Positions 16,881 through 26,480 of a stretch of 64,000 nucleotides of DNA are shown here, piece after piece. The number at the start of each line of letters is the position of its first letter. The first letter of the stretch is position 1. The translations under genes were made by a program, and so were the position numbers. The notes under the pieces are model-generated. The model ran no database searches and was not told the DNA's origin. It saw only the letters and a program-made list of their open reading frames with translations. Source of the DNA: CAZXYS01 sp964645005 (lineage in GTDB: Bacteria > Bacteroidota > Ignavibacteria > Kapaibacteriales > UBA2268); contig CAZXYS010000011.1 in assembly GCA_964645005.1 (NCBI GenBank), positions 1-64,000 of the forward strand. The letters run 5' to 3'.

Positions 16881-17537
16881 ATGCTAAAAATGAAAGCATT
16901 GATTTTAAATATAGCGTTTATATTATTGTTCACCGCAGTATCCTGCGGTCAGCAAAATACTGAACAAACAAAAATGGAAGCAACTATGACGGAAAATACG
17001 AATATGGAAAAAGCGACATTCGGTTCGGGCTGCTTCTGGTGCACGGAAGCGATATTCCAGCAGGTGGAAGGCGTCGAGAATGTAGAATCCGGCTATTCCG
17101 GCGGACATGTAGATAATCCGACTTATGAGCAGGTTTGCACCGGCAATACCGGTCATGCGGAAGTAGTGCAGTTAACTTACGATCCGAAGGTTGTCACATA
17201 TCCGGAACTGCTGGAAGTTTTCTGGAAAACGCACGATCCTACTTCCCTGAACCGCCAGGGTGCCGACGCAGGCACGCAGTACCGCTCGGTCATTTTCTAC
17301 CACAATGAAGAACAGAAGCGCCTCGCCGAAAAATACAAGAAAGAACTCGACGAAGCAGGCATCTACAAAAAGAAGATTGTCACAGAGATAAGCCCGTTCA
17401 AGGAGTTTTACGCAGCTGAAAATTATCACCAGGATTATTACTCGAGTAATCCCAATAAGCCCTACTGCCAGATGGTAATACAGCCCAAACTGGATAAGTT
17501 CCATGAAATTTTCAGCAATAAAAAGAATAAGGATTGA
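16881..17537 (+). CDS. msrA: Peptide-methionine (S)-S-oxide reductase, lipoprotein form
   Basis: 218 residues. A signal with lipobox TAVSC (Cys22) and a short linker precede the MsrA domain, so the enzyme is exported and lipid-anchored, where it repairs oxidised methionines in envelope proteins. The active site GCFWC (Cys51 catalytic) is intact, with GYSGGHVDNPTYEQVCTG, FWKTHDPTSLNRQGADAGTQ and the C-terminal ENYHQDYY. MsrB is not encoded nearby. The VOC gene follows after 21 bases. Confidence 0.95.
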   Translation: MLKMKALILNIAFILLFTAVSCGQQNTEQTKMEATMTENTNMEKATFGSGCFWCTEAIFQQVEGVENVESGYSGGHVDNPTYEQVCTGNTGHAEVVQLTYDPKVVTYPELLEVFWKTHDPTSLNRQGADAGTQYRSVIFYHNEEQKRLAEKYKKELDEAGIYKKKIVTEISPFKEFYAAENYHQDYYSSNPNKPYCQMVIQPKLDKFHEIFSNKKNKD

Positions 17538-17558
17538 GAATAAATATAATCTATACCT

Positions 17559-18230
17559 ATGCAGATAAAGGAATTACAGCTATTTACCGACAAGCTCGAT
17601 GAGCAGAAGAAATTTTATGCGGAAATCCTGAATCTCGATTTGATCTATGAAACCGACGATTCAATAACTATCGAAGCCGGCGACACAACGCTTATTTTCG
17701 TCCGAAACGAAACCGCCGGCATCTATCACTTTGCTTTTAACATCCCGTCATTCAAGATTAACGAAGCTATCGACTGGCTCAAAGAGCGGGTCAAAATACA
17801 GCAATTCAAGGATGATGATATTATCGACTTCGTAAATTGGAATGCGTATTCTACGTATTTTTACGATGCGGCGGGAAATGTACTCGAGTTCATCGCCCGG
17901 AAGAATCTTGAGATTGATTATGAGGTTGAATTCAATTCCGGTCAAATACTTAATATAAGCGAATTCGGTATACCCACAGATAAAGTACGCCGAATATACG
18001 ATCATCTCCATGACAAATTCGGACTGAAATTATTCTGGGGCGATTTCGAGAAGTTCTGCACAGTAGGCGATGAGCACGGACTATTCATAATAGTGAAAGA
18101 AATCGACAAAAAATGGTTCCCAACCTCAGAAACCGCATATCTATATCCGTTTAAAATGGTCTTCGAAACAGATGGCAAGACAGGCAGAATAGACTCCGAT
18201 GGTAAAGTAATAATCGCAGATAAATTATAG
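17559..18230 (+). CDS. VOC (glyoxalase/dioxygenase fold) family protein
   Basis: 223 residues in two beta-alpha-beta-beta-beta halves, as in the vicinal oxygen chelate superfamily. The first half runs from ELQLFTDKLDEQKKFYAEIL to AAGNVLEFIARK, the second from ISEFGIPTDKVRRIYDHLHD onwards. Metal ligands are partly visible (His in GIYHFAF, Glu in NVLEF). The superfamily covers glyoxalases, dioxygenases and resistance proteins; nothing here fixes the reaction. Likely co-transcribed with msrA and converging on the M16 gene 39 bases away. Confidence 0.8.
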   Translation: MQIKELQLFTDKLDEQKKFYAEILNLDLIYETDDSITIEAGDTTLIFVRNETAGIYHFAFNIPSFKINEAIDWLKERVKIQQFKDDDIIDFVNWNAYSTYFYDAAGNVLEFIARKNLEIDYEVEFNSGQILNISEFGIPTDKVRRIYDHLHDKFGLKLFWGDFEKFCTVGDEHGLFIIVKEIDKKWFPTSETAYLYPFKMVFETDGKTGRIDSDGKVIIADKL

Positions 18231-18269
18231 AGTAAATACTTTGATGCCGAAATATATTTTAAATACAGC

Positions 18270-20360
18270 TCACTCCGAATCCGGTGTAAATACTTCATCT
18301 CCGATTTCAGGATTAATTTCGTAAGTCATGTCATACTCTAAAGTGAATTTCGGATTCTCATTTATAATAACCGACGGCAGGTATAAATCGCCGAAATGCT
18401 TGTAATCCTGATAATTTTCAGTAATAAGTATCGTATTGCCGCGAACATTTTGCACAGTCTCTTTCTTTTTCAGAAGGTAGTTTTCGCTTTCGAAAAAGTA
18501 AGATATTTCTTCTCCTGAAGGAGAGACGGCGTTCAAAATAATCTCCCCCTTATGCTTCCCTGCAACATTACACTGAAAACCGTTTTCCAATAACCTGGTT
18601 ACGGGAAACATTGCAGCTTCTCTTTTAATGTATTCATATTCGGAGCCTTCCATTTCGATAACAGAACCCGACAATCTTGACCATGCATTATTTCCATCGA
18701 ACCAATCTTCCTGTATCCTTCCGCCGAAATCAATTTTCCTGTGCATTTTGTTGGGTGCTTTGTAATGAGTAATCTCCTTGATCATCATTCCTTCATATTG
18801 CCCGCTGTACTCGGCATTACCCCTTTTAATGAGTGTGTTTACAGTGTCAATTACATCTTCACCGCCAATTGCTTCCCTATATTTCTCCAGTAATTCTTCA
18901 GCATCGATGGATATTTTTTCGCCCATTGCAGACGGATTCAAATTGCTGTCATAATAAAACACTCTTCCGAATTCTTCCAGTCCTGAAACTTTTTCAGGAT
19001 CACCAACTACTACAATATATGAATTTTTGGGATTCATGTAATTACTTGCTGCTGCTCTAAGCTGGTAACCGGATAATTTTCTTATCCTTTCGGTATAAGC
19101 TTTCAAAAGATTGAATTCCATCTGCCGAACAGCAAATTTTTCAATTAATGAAGTAACAACAAAAGGATCTTCCAAAGCTAATTGGTATTCACTCTTATGA
19201 TATTTCTTTACCGGCGCCAATTTACTTTCGGCAGGTACGCTATTTACAAGATCCTTCATTTCGCTGCGGATAATCTCCAGAGCTTTAACAGCGTGTCTGG
19301 CAGGAACTTCAGCTCCGAAAGCTACAATATTACCTTCTTTATCAGAAGTGAGAATGGATTGAGAAGCACCCGACACTCCTAATTTATCGCGCAATTCATT
19401 TTCAACAACAGATACTCTATTACCTCCGAGAAGATATTGTATAAGTGTAAGCTTTTCAAAATCTCTGTCAGAGAAAGGCACTGCTGAATTCGCTATGTAA
19501 ACATTGGATTCTTCAGCACCGGGTATTTTAATAAAGTAAACACCAAGAGGTTTGGGCTTGCGCGGGTTTAATTTCCTACCGTGAACTTTGCCTTTTTCCC
19601 ATTTACCAAAATATTCTTCAAAATAAGGCATTATCTCATCAATGTTTACATCACCTGCCACGGTGACGATCACATTGTTTGGCTTGAAATAATCCTTGTA
19701 ATATTTAATTACATCATCATATTTAATTTCTTCAATATACGCCGGATCAACAAGTGAACTATAAGGGTGTTCCTTTCCATATAATACATTGTAAATCATC
19801 TTCTTGCCGAGATATTCGGGATTCTGTCTTCGGCGCCGCAATTCTGCAGCATAATCGTCTTTTAGTTCCCTGAATTCATTTTTGTCAAGAACCGGTGTCC
19901 TCAGCATATCAGCCAACATGTCAATTAACAAGTCCTGGTTTTTTTTCAATCCACGTAAATAAAAATAGACATTGTCCTGTCCGGAACCTGTCTTTAGCGA
20001 AGCACCAATGCTATCCAGAGTCATTTCTATTTGATTTGAATTACGTTTTGAAGTTGCTCGGACCAGCATTTGGGCTGTCAATTCAGGCATACCTTTTAAT
20101 CCCTTATCTGTCAATGAACCAGCGGGCAATGATAGTCGAATATCAATGGCAGGCTGCTCAGAATTATTGACAACAAATACCTTAATGCCATTGGACATTT
20201 CTCTGTCGTCAACATCGGGAAATTTAAATTCCGTTTTTTCCAGCGGCTCCGGTTTTTTTGTTACATCCAGTTTTAGCGTATCTTCAGTTTCATCCGCCAA
20301 TAAATTGAAGTTAAAAGCAAACAAAAATATAATTACAAAGTATTTCATGTTCTTTTCCAT
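18270..20360 (-). CDS. Non-catalytic M16-family protein fused to a LolA-like domain
   Basis: 696 residues with an N-terminal signal peptide. Residues about 40-470 are two M16 (insulinase-type) halves, but the position of the HxxEH zinc motif reads ELTAQMLVRATSKR, as in the non-catalytic partner of bacterial M16 heterodimers. After about residue 490 follows a separate domain beginning EKYREAIGGEDVID, resembling the LolA-like lipoprotein-sorting fold often fused in this phylum. Likely periplasmic. It follows the other M16 gene by 10 bases and should pair with its product. Fusion boundary approximate. Confidence 0.8.
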   Translation of the reverse strand: MEKNMKYFVIIFLFAFNFNLLADETEDTLKLDVTKKPEPLEKTEFKFPDVDDREMSNGIKVFVVNNSEQPAIDIRLSLPAGSLTDKGLKGMPELTAQMLVRATSKRNSNQIEMTLDSIGASLKTGSGQDNVYFYLRGLKKNQDLLIDMLADMLRTPVLDKNEFRELKDDYAAELRRRRQNPEYLGKKMIYNVLYGKEHPYSSLVDPAYIEEIKYDDVIKYYKDYFKPNNVIVTVAGDVNIDEIMPYFEEYFGKWEKGKVHGRKLNPRKPKPLGVYFIKIPGAEESNVYIANSAVPFSDRDFEKLTLIQYLLGGNRVSVVENELRDKLGVSGASQSILTSDKEGNIVAFGAEVPARHAVKALEIIRSEMKDLVNSVPAESKLAPVKKYHKSEYQLALEDPFVVTSLIEKFAVRQMEFNLLKAYTERIRKLSGYQLRAAASNYMNPKNSYIVVVGDPEKVSGLEEFGRVFYYDSNLNPSAMGEKISIDAEELLEKYREAIGGEDVIDTVNTLIKRGNAEYSGQYEGMMIKEITHYKAPNKMHRKIDFGGRIQEDWFDGNNAWSRLSGSVIEMEGSEYEYIKREAAMFPVTRLLENGFQCNVAGKHKGEIILNAVSPSGEEISYFFESENYLLKKKETVQNVRGNTILITENYQDYKHFGDLYLPSVIINENPKFTLEYDMTYEINPEIGDEVFTPDSE

Positions 20361-20370
20361 CTTTTTAAGA

Positions 20371-21717
20371 CTAATCAGTATAACCTTTTGGATAATAGAT
20401 AAATGTGAAATTCTTTTCAGTTGTGAAAAATTCTTTCACAGCTTTTAATATATCTTCTTTTGTTATCTCATTTATTTTTTCAAATTCAGTGTTAACCAGG
20501 TCTACATTCTCATTGACGCCGTTATATTGGGCTATTTTAAGAGCTTTACTCAGTACATTTTTCCTAGAAAAAACGAACTCTGCTTCATACATGCTTTTAA
20601 CTCTTTCGAGTTCATGCTCTTTAACGCCGTCCCGGATGAATCTCTCTAACTCATTATTGAAAGCATCAATTACGTCTTTCGGATCTTCATCCTGAGCGAC
20701 CACAATCTTAAAGAAGTCCGCCCCGGAATGCCTCAAAAATAACGGCATAGCGGTTACTTCTTTAGCAATTTTCTCATCTGTCACCATCCTTTTGTAAAAT
20801 CCGGAAGATTTGCCTTGTGTCATTATTGAGTTAAACAATCTCAGAGCATAGTGAGCCGGATCCTTAACTGAAGGTCCTCTATAGCCGATATATACTGCCG
20901 GCAGGACAGCATTTTCGTCGCTTATCTCTTCGTAATGTTTATTCCTAAGCGTATCCGGCGCCGTGAATTTATAGTCTTCGGCAGCCCCCTTCTCATATTT
21001 CCCGAAATATCTTTTAACATACTTTTTCACTTCAAAAATGTCAATATCGCCGGAAATTATAAGCGTTGCATTATCCGGGCGATAGAACGAATCATAAAAA
21101 CTTTTCAGATCTTCTTTTGTTGCTTTTTTTATATGCTCTTTCCCGGTTACGGGATACCAATCATAAAAACTACCTATGAAACAACTCCCGCAGATCTTAT
21201 CCATGATACTGCCATAAGGCTTTTCTTCATATAAATGTTCAATCTCATCAATTGTTGCTTTTCTTGCTGTCTCGATATTCAGGCTGTCGAATTTCAACTT
21301 ACGCATCCTTTCGGCTTCAATCCATAGTGCCAGCTTTATCTCCGATGAAGGCACCCTTATGGAAAATTCGGTTCTGTCGAAAGATACGAAATTATCCATT
21401 GAGCCAGCCGCCTCTTTCAAATATTCAGTTTGTTTGCCGGCAGGGATATTCTCAGTGCCTCCCATAGCAAGATTTTTCATAAAATTGGCAAATCCTCTCT
21501 GCTCTTTTCCTTCGGCGGCGGAACCAATGCCGTATTGCATGACGGTAGAAATAACCGGCGCACTGTGATCTTCATGATACACCACCGTCATACCGTTATC
21601 CAGCTTTGTCCGCTCGACATTGACTTCCTTGTACTGTCCCGCAGTATCTGATAAGTATATAAAAAATAAAGCGGTTATAACAATAAATACCCTGATGAAC
21701 ATATTCCCTTTTGTCAT
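20371..21717 (-). CDS. M16-family peptidase homologue lacking the zinc motif
   Basis: 448 residues from the ATG at 21717; the frame opens upstream with a TTG, and a third start at 21702 is possible. Signal peptide, then an M16 fold: LDNGMTVVYHEDHSAPVIST and EEKPYGS are typical of the catalytic subunit of bacterial processing-peptidase-like pairs. Where catalytic members have HFLEHM, this one has NFMKNL, so both His ligands and the catalytic Glu are gone; only the downstream helix with Glu (IDEIEH) remains. It is probably a pseudoprotease or scaffold. Transcribed with the following M16-LolA gene. Confidence 0.8.
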   Translation of the reverse strand: MTKGNMFIRVFIVITALFFIYLSDTAGQYKEVNVERTKLDNGMTVVYHEDHSAPVISTVMQYGIGSAAEGKEQRGFANFMKNLAMGGTENIPAGKQTEYLKEAAGSMDNFVSFDRTEFSIRVPSSEIKLALWIEAERMRKLKFDSLNIETARKATIDEIEHLYEEKPYGSIMDKICGSCFIGSFYDWYPVTGKEHIKKATKEDLKSFYDSFYRPDNATLIISGDIDIFEVKKYVKRYFGKYEKGAAEDYKFTAPDTLRNKHYEEISDENAVLPAVYIGYRGPSVKDPAHYALRLFNSIMTQGKSSGFYKRMVTDEKIAKEVTAMPLFLRHSGADFFKIVVAQDEDPKDVIDAFNNELERFIRDGVKEHELERVKSMYEAEFVFSRKNVLSKALKIAQYNGVNENVDLVNTEFEKINEITKEDILKAVKEFFTTEKNFTFIYYPKGYTD

Positions 21718-21948
21718 GAACGTTATCAATTTGTTTATTTAAATTATCTCATTAAAACTTATAAAATTACAAATTATTTTGTCGAAAAACAGCCATTTTT
21801 TCATATATTCCGATAATTCAATAGAAAAATATATAATCACTGGTTGACAGAGTCTTCATAAATATATCCTTTTGCTTAAATTTTGGTGCAACTTTTCATT
21901 ATTTTTATAGTATTAGTATTTGAAATATTCAGTAAAAGAAATCGGAAA

Positions 21949-23538
21949 ATGAATAACAGAAAATTGAGAGTCAATTACGGATTTTTATTAAAATTTAGCT
22001 TGATGTTAGCGTTGCCTGCGCTGCTGGCGGGCTGTCCGCATCATTTTGTGAATATGCTTGATGAGCAAATGGAAAAAAAGGACAGCCTTAGGAAGCGCCA
22101 CAAAAACGTATTCATTAGTTCGGGCTTGTCGGTGTCGGATTCCTCCAGGATAAAAGGATTGTTAGAAAAAGATGAAGCTGATTCGAGTATAATTGAGCCA
22201 AAAAATGCAGCTATAGATGATACAACTGCGGAAGTAATTTCTACAAAAGATGAAGCTGATTCAGTGCAGGTTCCTGAAAAGCAGTCATTAAATTTCGAAA
22301 TAATCAAAGTCGATGATTCCGAATACCCTGATAAAATAACGGCAAGAGCTATAGTTTACGATGAAGAAGGGCGGTATATAACCGGGCTGGCGCCGCCATA
22401 CTTCGAAGGCGAGGGCGATTACAGGGATTACTGGACTACCCTTACCGATTCATGCGAAGGGAATTTGAATGATATTATAGATTTTCAGGTAAAGGAAGTT
22501 AGAAAAAAAGACGCAAGCCCGCATGCTATCAACTTTGTTCTGGATCATTCTGCTTCGATGGGAAATAGAACGGCTTGGGTACTGCAAAAAGCCGTATACC
22601 GCCTGCTCGGTTCTTTAAAAGATGAAGACTGGGTGTCTGTGGTAAAATTCACCCAAAAACAAACTGTCGAAGTTCCGCTGACAAATGATCGCGAGAAATA
22701 CAGAGGCGATTTTAAGATTAACGCGCTGAGGGGTGACTATGGCTCTGGTACGGATATTTTCGAGGGAGTAATGGCAGGTATTGAAGAAGCAATGAAAGCT
22801 CCCGATTCACTTAAGAAAATAGTGATCCTTTTCAGCGACGGCTTCGATGAGATACCAGAGGATGATCTTGACAGCCTGAAAATATTGACTAAAAGCAATG
22901 ACATTACAATTTTCACAATCTCTTACGGTTTAACCGTGAACACTGAATTGATGACCAATATCGCAGAATACACCGGCGGCAGATATTACAGTGTATATAC
23001 AAGCAAGCTTTTTCCCTATGTTTTCGCTGATATTTACTATACATTGAACAATTATTACAGAATTACCTACAAACCGCCGGAATGCGCAAGTCTGCATACT
23101 ATTAATTCGCATCTTACTTTCCCCGGCTATACTGATAAAGTATTTATAGCCAAAGGTAAGTACGACCGGACTGTTTTAAAGCAGGAAGACCCCGTCGGCA
23201 CGCAGTTTATTGCAAATATCGAATTCGACTTCGGCAAAGCGAATGTTAAGGAAGAATCCATACCGGTCATAAGGGATGTTGCATCGGCAATGAAGAAATA
23301 TCCCGAAATGAAAATCAAGATAACCGGACACACCGACAGCATCGGCACCGAAGAATTTAACATGGAATTGTCAAAGAAAAGAGCTGAAGCAGTGAAAGAA
23401 AAGCTGGTCGGATTGGGAATACAGCCCAATAGACTTGAAACAGAAGGACTGGGCGAATCGAAACCGCTCGTCCCGAATAACTCCGAAGAAAATATGAGAA
23501 AGAACAGAAGAACGGAATTTAAAATAATTTCAAAATGA
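21949..23538 (+). CDS. Lipoprotein with VWA and OmpA-like domains
   Basis: 529 residues from the ATG at 21949; the frame reaches up to a TTG at 21883, but a proper signal begins only here. Lipobox LLAGC (Cys29). VWA domain in about 185-370 with an intact MIDAS (LDHSAS, later LFSDGFDE). The C-terminal ~105 residues are an OmpA-like peptidoglycan-binding domain (FDFGKANV, ITGHTDSIGTEEFN, LSKKRAEAVKEKL, RKNRRTEFKI). It should sit in the outer membrane, hold the cell wall and present a protein-binding VWA domain. First of three genes with 1-base and 0-base gaps, so the products probably act together. Confidence 0.88.
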   Translation: MNNRKLRVNYGFLLKFSLMLALPALLAGCPHHFVNMLDEQMEKKDSLRKRHKNVFISSGLSVSDSSRIKGLLEKDEADSSIIEPKNAAIDDTTAEVISTKDEADSVQVPEKQSLNFEIIKVDDSEYPDKITARAIVYDEEGRYITGLAPPYFEGEGDYRDYWTTLTDSCEGNLNDIIDFQVKEVRKKDASPHAINFVLDHSASMGNRTAWVLQKAVYRLLGSLKDEDWVSVVKFTQKQTVEVPLTNDREKYRGDFKINALRGDYGSGTDIFEGVMAGIEEAMKAPDSLKKIVILFSDGFDEIPEDDLDSLKILTKSNDITIFTISYGLTVNTELMTNIAEYTGGRYYSVYTSKLFPYVFADIYYTLNNYYRITYKPPECASLHTINSHLTFPGYTDKVFIAKGKYDRTVLKQEDPVGTQFIANIEFDFGKANVKEESIPVIRDVASAMKKYPEMKIKITGHTDSIGTEEFNMELSKKRAEAVKEKLVGLGIQPNRLETEGLGESKPLVPNNSEENMRKNRRTEFKIISK

Positions 23539-23539
23539 T

Positions 23540-24262
23540 ATGCTTAGATCATTGATATTTATAATATTAATTTTAATGGGTGAGGAACTTTCAGCGCAGG
23601 TACGGGTTGAAAGCGATACCGTGCGCGGGAATTTAGGCGAAACTATCTGCCTGCCGATAACTATTGAAGCCGATGAATCCTCTTCTTTCACAATGAAGGG
23701 GAAGATAATCCTCGAAAATCCGACCCTTTTCTATCCCGAGGAATTTACTTCAAATCACGATATTGAATATAATTTTGAAAGAAGCAACGATACCCTGTGC
23801 TATTTCACTCTCTATTTCAGCGGCAGCCAAGGCGAAAAAGTCACTATAAATCTCTGCGGCGAGGCTCTGGCAGGCAATGACAGCATCTGTTATGTCGAAT
23901 TTCGCGATGTCCGGCTGAACAATGAAGAAATTAGCAGTTTCCGGGGGAAGATAATTGCCAAAAACACCGGTGTGGACTTGTTTTATATCCGATTTATGAA
24001 TATGAAGCATCCCTGCCCGAATCCCGCCGCCCGGGGGCAGGAAATAGTATTTCAGTACAGAATAGATAAGGAAACATATATCAAGGTGTTCATTTACGAT
24101 ATCGCAGGTAATCTTCTGCATTTTGAAATATTTAACGATGTGCCGCCCGGCTGGCATGATTACAAGTTCGTCCCTGACCACAGATTATCGTCCGGCTGCT
24201 ATTGGATAATGATAAGGTCGAATTTTGGCGGCGGTAAAAAGAAATTCATGATAGTGAAATAA
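23540..24262 (+). CDS. Secreted cohesin-like protein with probable T9SS tail
   Basis: 240 residues. Signal peptide 1-19 (ending LSAQ). Residues about 20-145 resemble a cohesin-type beta sandwich (ESDTVRGNLGETICLPI, IEADESSSFTMKGKI ... ICYVEFRDVRL). The last ~80 residues look like a T9SS sorting domain (HPCPNPAARGQEIVF, YDIAGNLL, LSSGCYWIMI, KKKFMIVK), with GCYW in place of the usual GIYF. It starts one base after the VWA-OmpA stop, suggesting translational coupling. Function unknown; likely a surface component of the same assembly. Confidence 0.7.
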   Translation: MLRSLIFIILILMGEELSAQVRVESDTVRGNLGETICLPITIEADESSSFTMKGKIILENPTLFYPEEFTSNHDIEYNFERSNDTLCYFTLYFSGSQGEKVTINLCGEALAGNDSICYVEFRDVRLNNEEISSFRGKIIAKNTGVDLFYIRFMNMKHPCPNPAARGQEIVFQYRIDKETYIKVFIYDIAGNLLHFEIFNDVPPGWHDYKFVPDHRLSSGCYWIMIRSNFGGGKKKFMIVK

Positions 24263-25252
24263 GTGAGGAAATTTTTAATAATCATATTGTTAATGGCATT
24301 CAGTCCACCAATAGCATTGGCTCAGGAAGAAGCCAAGCCGGATTCCTCATACAATCTGGACGATCTCGACTTCGGCGACCTCGACTCGATCACCGTCGAC
24401 GAATTCGAGAACTTTTATTATTCTTCCGGCTATTTCCCAATGCCAATCCCCGATCATTGGACCCTGGAGTTCTTATTTCCTGTTAGTTTTATGATTGAGC
24501 AGGCAAAGAATATAAATCCACCGGACTTTGTCAACGTGGGCTTGCCTTTTTCGGCGAAAAATCATCTTGATTTGGAAGAGCGTGAAATAAGACAGCCCGA
24601 TCATAGAAGTAAAAACAAACATACCTTCCCATTATCCGAAGCGTGGGGGCTCGGCTTTCGCCTGAACTACTCGACAATCCTGCCTGTAATATTCGAGACC
24701 AGGCTAAGTTTCGACTGGTATAAGAGCCTGCTCATGACCCCTGCGAAAAAGTATCATTTTCTCAGACCCGACGGCTCACGCAAGAAAGTAAAAGAAACCG
24801 GCATTATGTTCCTGAACGAAAAAGCTATAACAGCATCTTTAGGAATAAATTTCCCCATTTACGGCGCTTTCCTGCGTTACGAACAATCACTGGCTTCGTA
24901 CTACCAACTTCATCTCGGGGTGACCCAGGTCTATAATGTTTACAGCAAAGCCACCCAGTATATGCAGATAAATAAACCGAAAAATTATCTTCGATATAGA
25001 AACGGCAGGGATACCATGCGGCTTGTATCCGAGAAGAAACTGCCCGGGATTAACAATCCCCGTTATTACCTTGATATAGGCTTAGGCTGGGATTTCGAAG
25101 CGGACGGCGCTGGTTTGTCTGCGAGCATTATATATTCCTATCCAATTACCTATGTGCTAAGTACAGCCAGGTGGCGGAACCATTTAATAACTATCAATTT
25201 AGGCATTCAATTATCAGTGCTAAAACCTCTTATTAAAATTCGTTTTCCGTAA
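24263..25252 (+). CDS. Predicted outer-membrane protein
   Basis: 329 residues starting with GTG directly abutting the previous stop codon. Signal peptide 1-20 (PIALAQ). An acidic linker with repeated Leu-Asp (NLDDLDFGDLDSITVDEFEN) precedes alternating hydrophobic/polar strands with aromatic ends (WGLGFRLNYST, YYLDIGLGWDFEADGAGL, LITINLGIQLSVL), which suggests a beta barrel. No named family recognised. Its coupling with the VWA-OmpA lipoprotein and the T9SS-like protein suggests it forms or anchors an outer-membrane assembly with them. Confidence 0.65.
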   Translation: MRKFLIIILLMAFSPPIALAQEEAKPDSSYNLDDLDFGDLDSITVDEFENFYYSSGYFPMPIPDHWTLEFLFPVSFMIEQAKNINPPDFVNVGLPFSAKNHLDLEEREIRQPDHRSKNKHTFPLSEAWGLGFRLNYSTILPVIFETRLSFDWYKSLLMTPAKKYHFLRPDGSRKKVKETGIMFLNEKAITASLGINFPIYGAFLRYEQSLASYYQLHLGVTQVYNVYSKATQYMQINKPKNYLRYRNGRDTMRLVSEKKLPGINNPRYYLDIGLGWDFEADGAGLSASIIYSYPITYVLSTARWRNHLITINLGIQLSVLKPLIKIRFP

Positions 25253-25279
25253 AATATTGATATATAAATCGGTTAAAAA

Positions 25280-25633
25280 TTACCATGGTAAATTTACTTT
25301 CCTGCCAGGTCCGCCGAAATCCTTCCTGCTGGACATTTTCGGATTTAACTGCGTATGCAGATAGCTGAGCACGGCGTCCTGCCTGCTCTCGGGCACTTCC
25401 GCCCATGTTGCGTATAATCCGTGCGGCGCGAAAGCCTGGATAGCTATGTCTTTTTTCAGCTTTTTAAGTTCGTCGGAAATGTTGCCGTTGCCTGCGTATA
25501 GTATGGTTTTAGGCGATTTGCCAGCCCAGATTATGAATACTCCCTCAAGACCTTTAAGATACTGATGATCAAGATCAACCTTGTTAAGTTCGCACCAAAC
25601 ATTTCCTTCGCACTTATGCCAATCTAACTGCAT
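25280..25633 (-). CDS. Small hypothetical protein, weakly GIY-YIG-like
   Basis: 117 residues, cytosolic, no signal. The pattern GVFIIWAGKSPKTILYAGNG, followed by ELKKLKKDI, GLYATWAEVP and LSYLHTQLNPK, faintly recalls the GIY-YIG nuclease fold (strand, Tyr/Gly turn, then a Glu-bearing helix and a final L-x-P), but the key Tyr and Arg residues are not all there. It is best treated as a hypothetical. Monocistronic on the minus strand, converging on the outer-membrane protein gene 27 bases away. Confidence 0.6.
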   Translation of the reverse strand: MQLDWHKCEGNVWCELNKVDLDHQYLKGLEGVFIIWAGKSPKTILYAGNGNISDELKKLKKDIAIQAFAPHGLYATWAEVPESRQDAVLSYLHTQLNPKMSSRKDFGGPGRKVNLPW

Positions 25634-25766
25634 GTTTTCTCCGATGTGAGTGTCAATTTTATATAAATTTTATTATCCCGAATATTTTCAGGATAATTGC
25701 TAATAACATTAAATATAACAATACAAAATAATATTTTATTTAATTTTTTAAAAAGTTATTAGCAAA

Positions 25767-26480
25767 TTATTTTTCGTTAAGATCGGGTGATAAAACAGCC
25801 AATCCTGCTATTGCGGCTGTTTCTGTCCGGAGTCTGCGAGAAGATAATTTTATGAAGCTGCATCTTTTGTCTTCCCGCAGCATTTTCATTTCTCTTTCGG
25901 AAAAGCCGCCTTCTGGTCCTACGAACAGCATTGCCGGCTCTTTGTCATTGCTTAAATCAGGTCTGGTTCCATCGATATCGGCGATAAATACCTTTTCGTA
26001 TTTATCCTGATTTTCAAGAAATTTCTTAAGCTCTTGCGTTTTATGAATTTTGGGCAGAACAGACCGCTTGCATTGTTTCATAGCTGCGATGGCTTTTTGT
26101 TGGAGCCTTTCCGAGTTTACATTCTTCTTCTGAGTGAAATCTGTTATCAATGGCATAAAATCCGTTATGCCCAGCTCGATTCCTTTCTCTAAAGCGAATT
26201 CCATCCTATCGCGATTGTCAATTATTCCGATAGCCAGTCCGAAATCCATACTCAATTCGCCGTAATTATCCATGAACTTGTTTGCAAACAGCGTATAATT
26301 CTTACCGGTAATGTGAGATATCACACACTCAGCCATCAATCCCTTACCATTGGTAACGAGAATCTTATCGGCAGGATTCAGCCTCAGCGCTTTCAAATGT
26401 TTGGCTTCATCGCCGATGATCTCAAATTCCTTGGTATTCTGCTTCAATTCGAAATGATAAATACACTCTAATTGTTTCAC
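25767..26480 (-). CDS. rsmE: 16S rRNA (uracil-1498-N3)-methyltransferase
   Basis: 237 residues from a GTG at 26480, which follows a TTG two codons up; no ATG suits. RsmE family: GDEAKHLKALRLNPADKI (PUA-like N-terminal domain) and the knotted SPOUT methyltransferase core with LFVGPEGGFSEREM and the C-terminal KLSSRRLRTETAAIAGL that binds S-adenosylmethionine. It methylates U1498 in 16S rRNA. It stands alone; its start is close to the long repeat-bearing gap above it. Confidence 0.93.
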   Translation of the reverse strand: MKQLECIYHFELKQNTKEFEIIGDEAKHLKALRLNPADKILVTNGKGLMAECVISHITGKNYTLFANKFMDNYGELSMDFGLAIGIIDNRDRMEFALEKGIELGITDFMPLITDFTQKKNVNSERLQQKAIAAMKQCKRSVLPKIHKTQELKKFLENQDKYEKVFIADIDGTRPDLSNDKEPAMLFVGPEGGFSEREMKMLREDKRCSFIKLSSRRLRTETAAIAGLAVLSPDLNEK

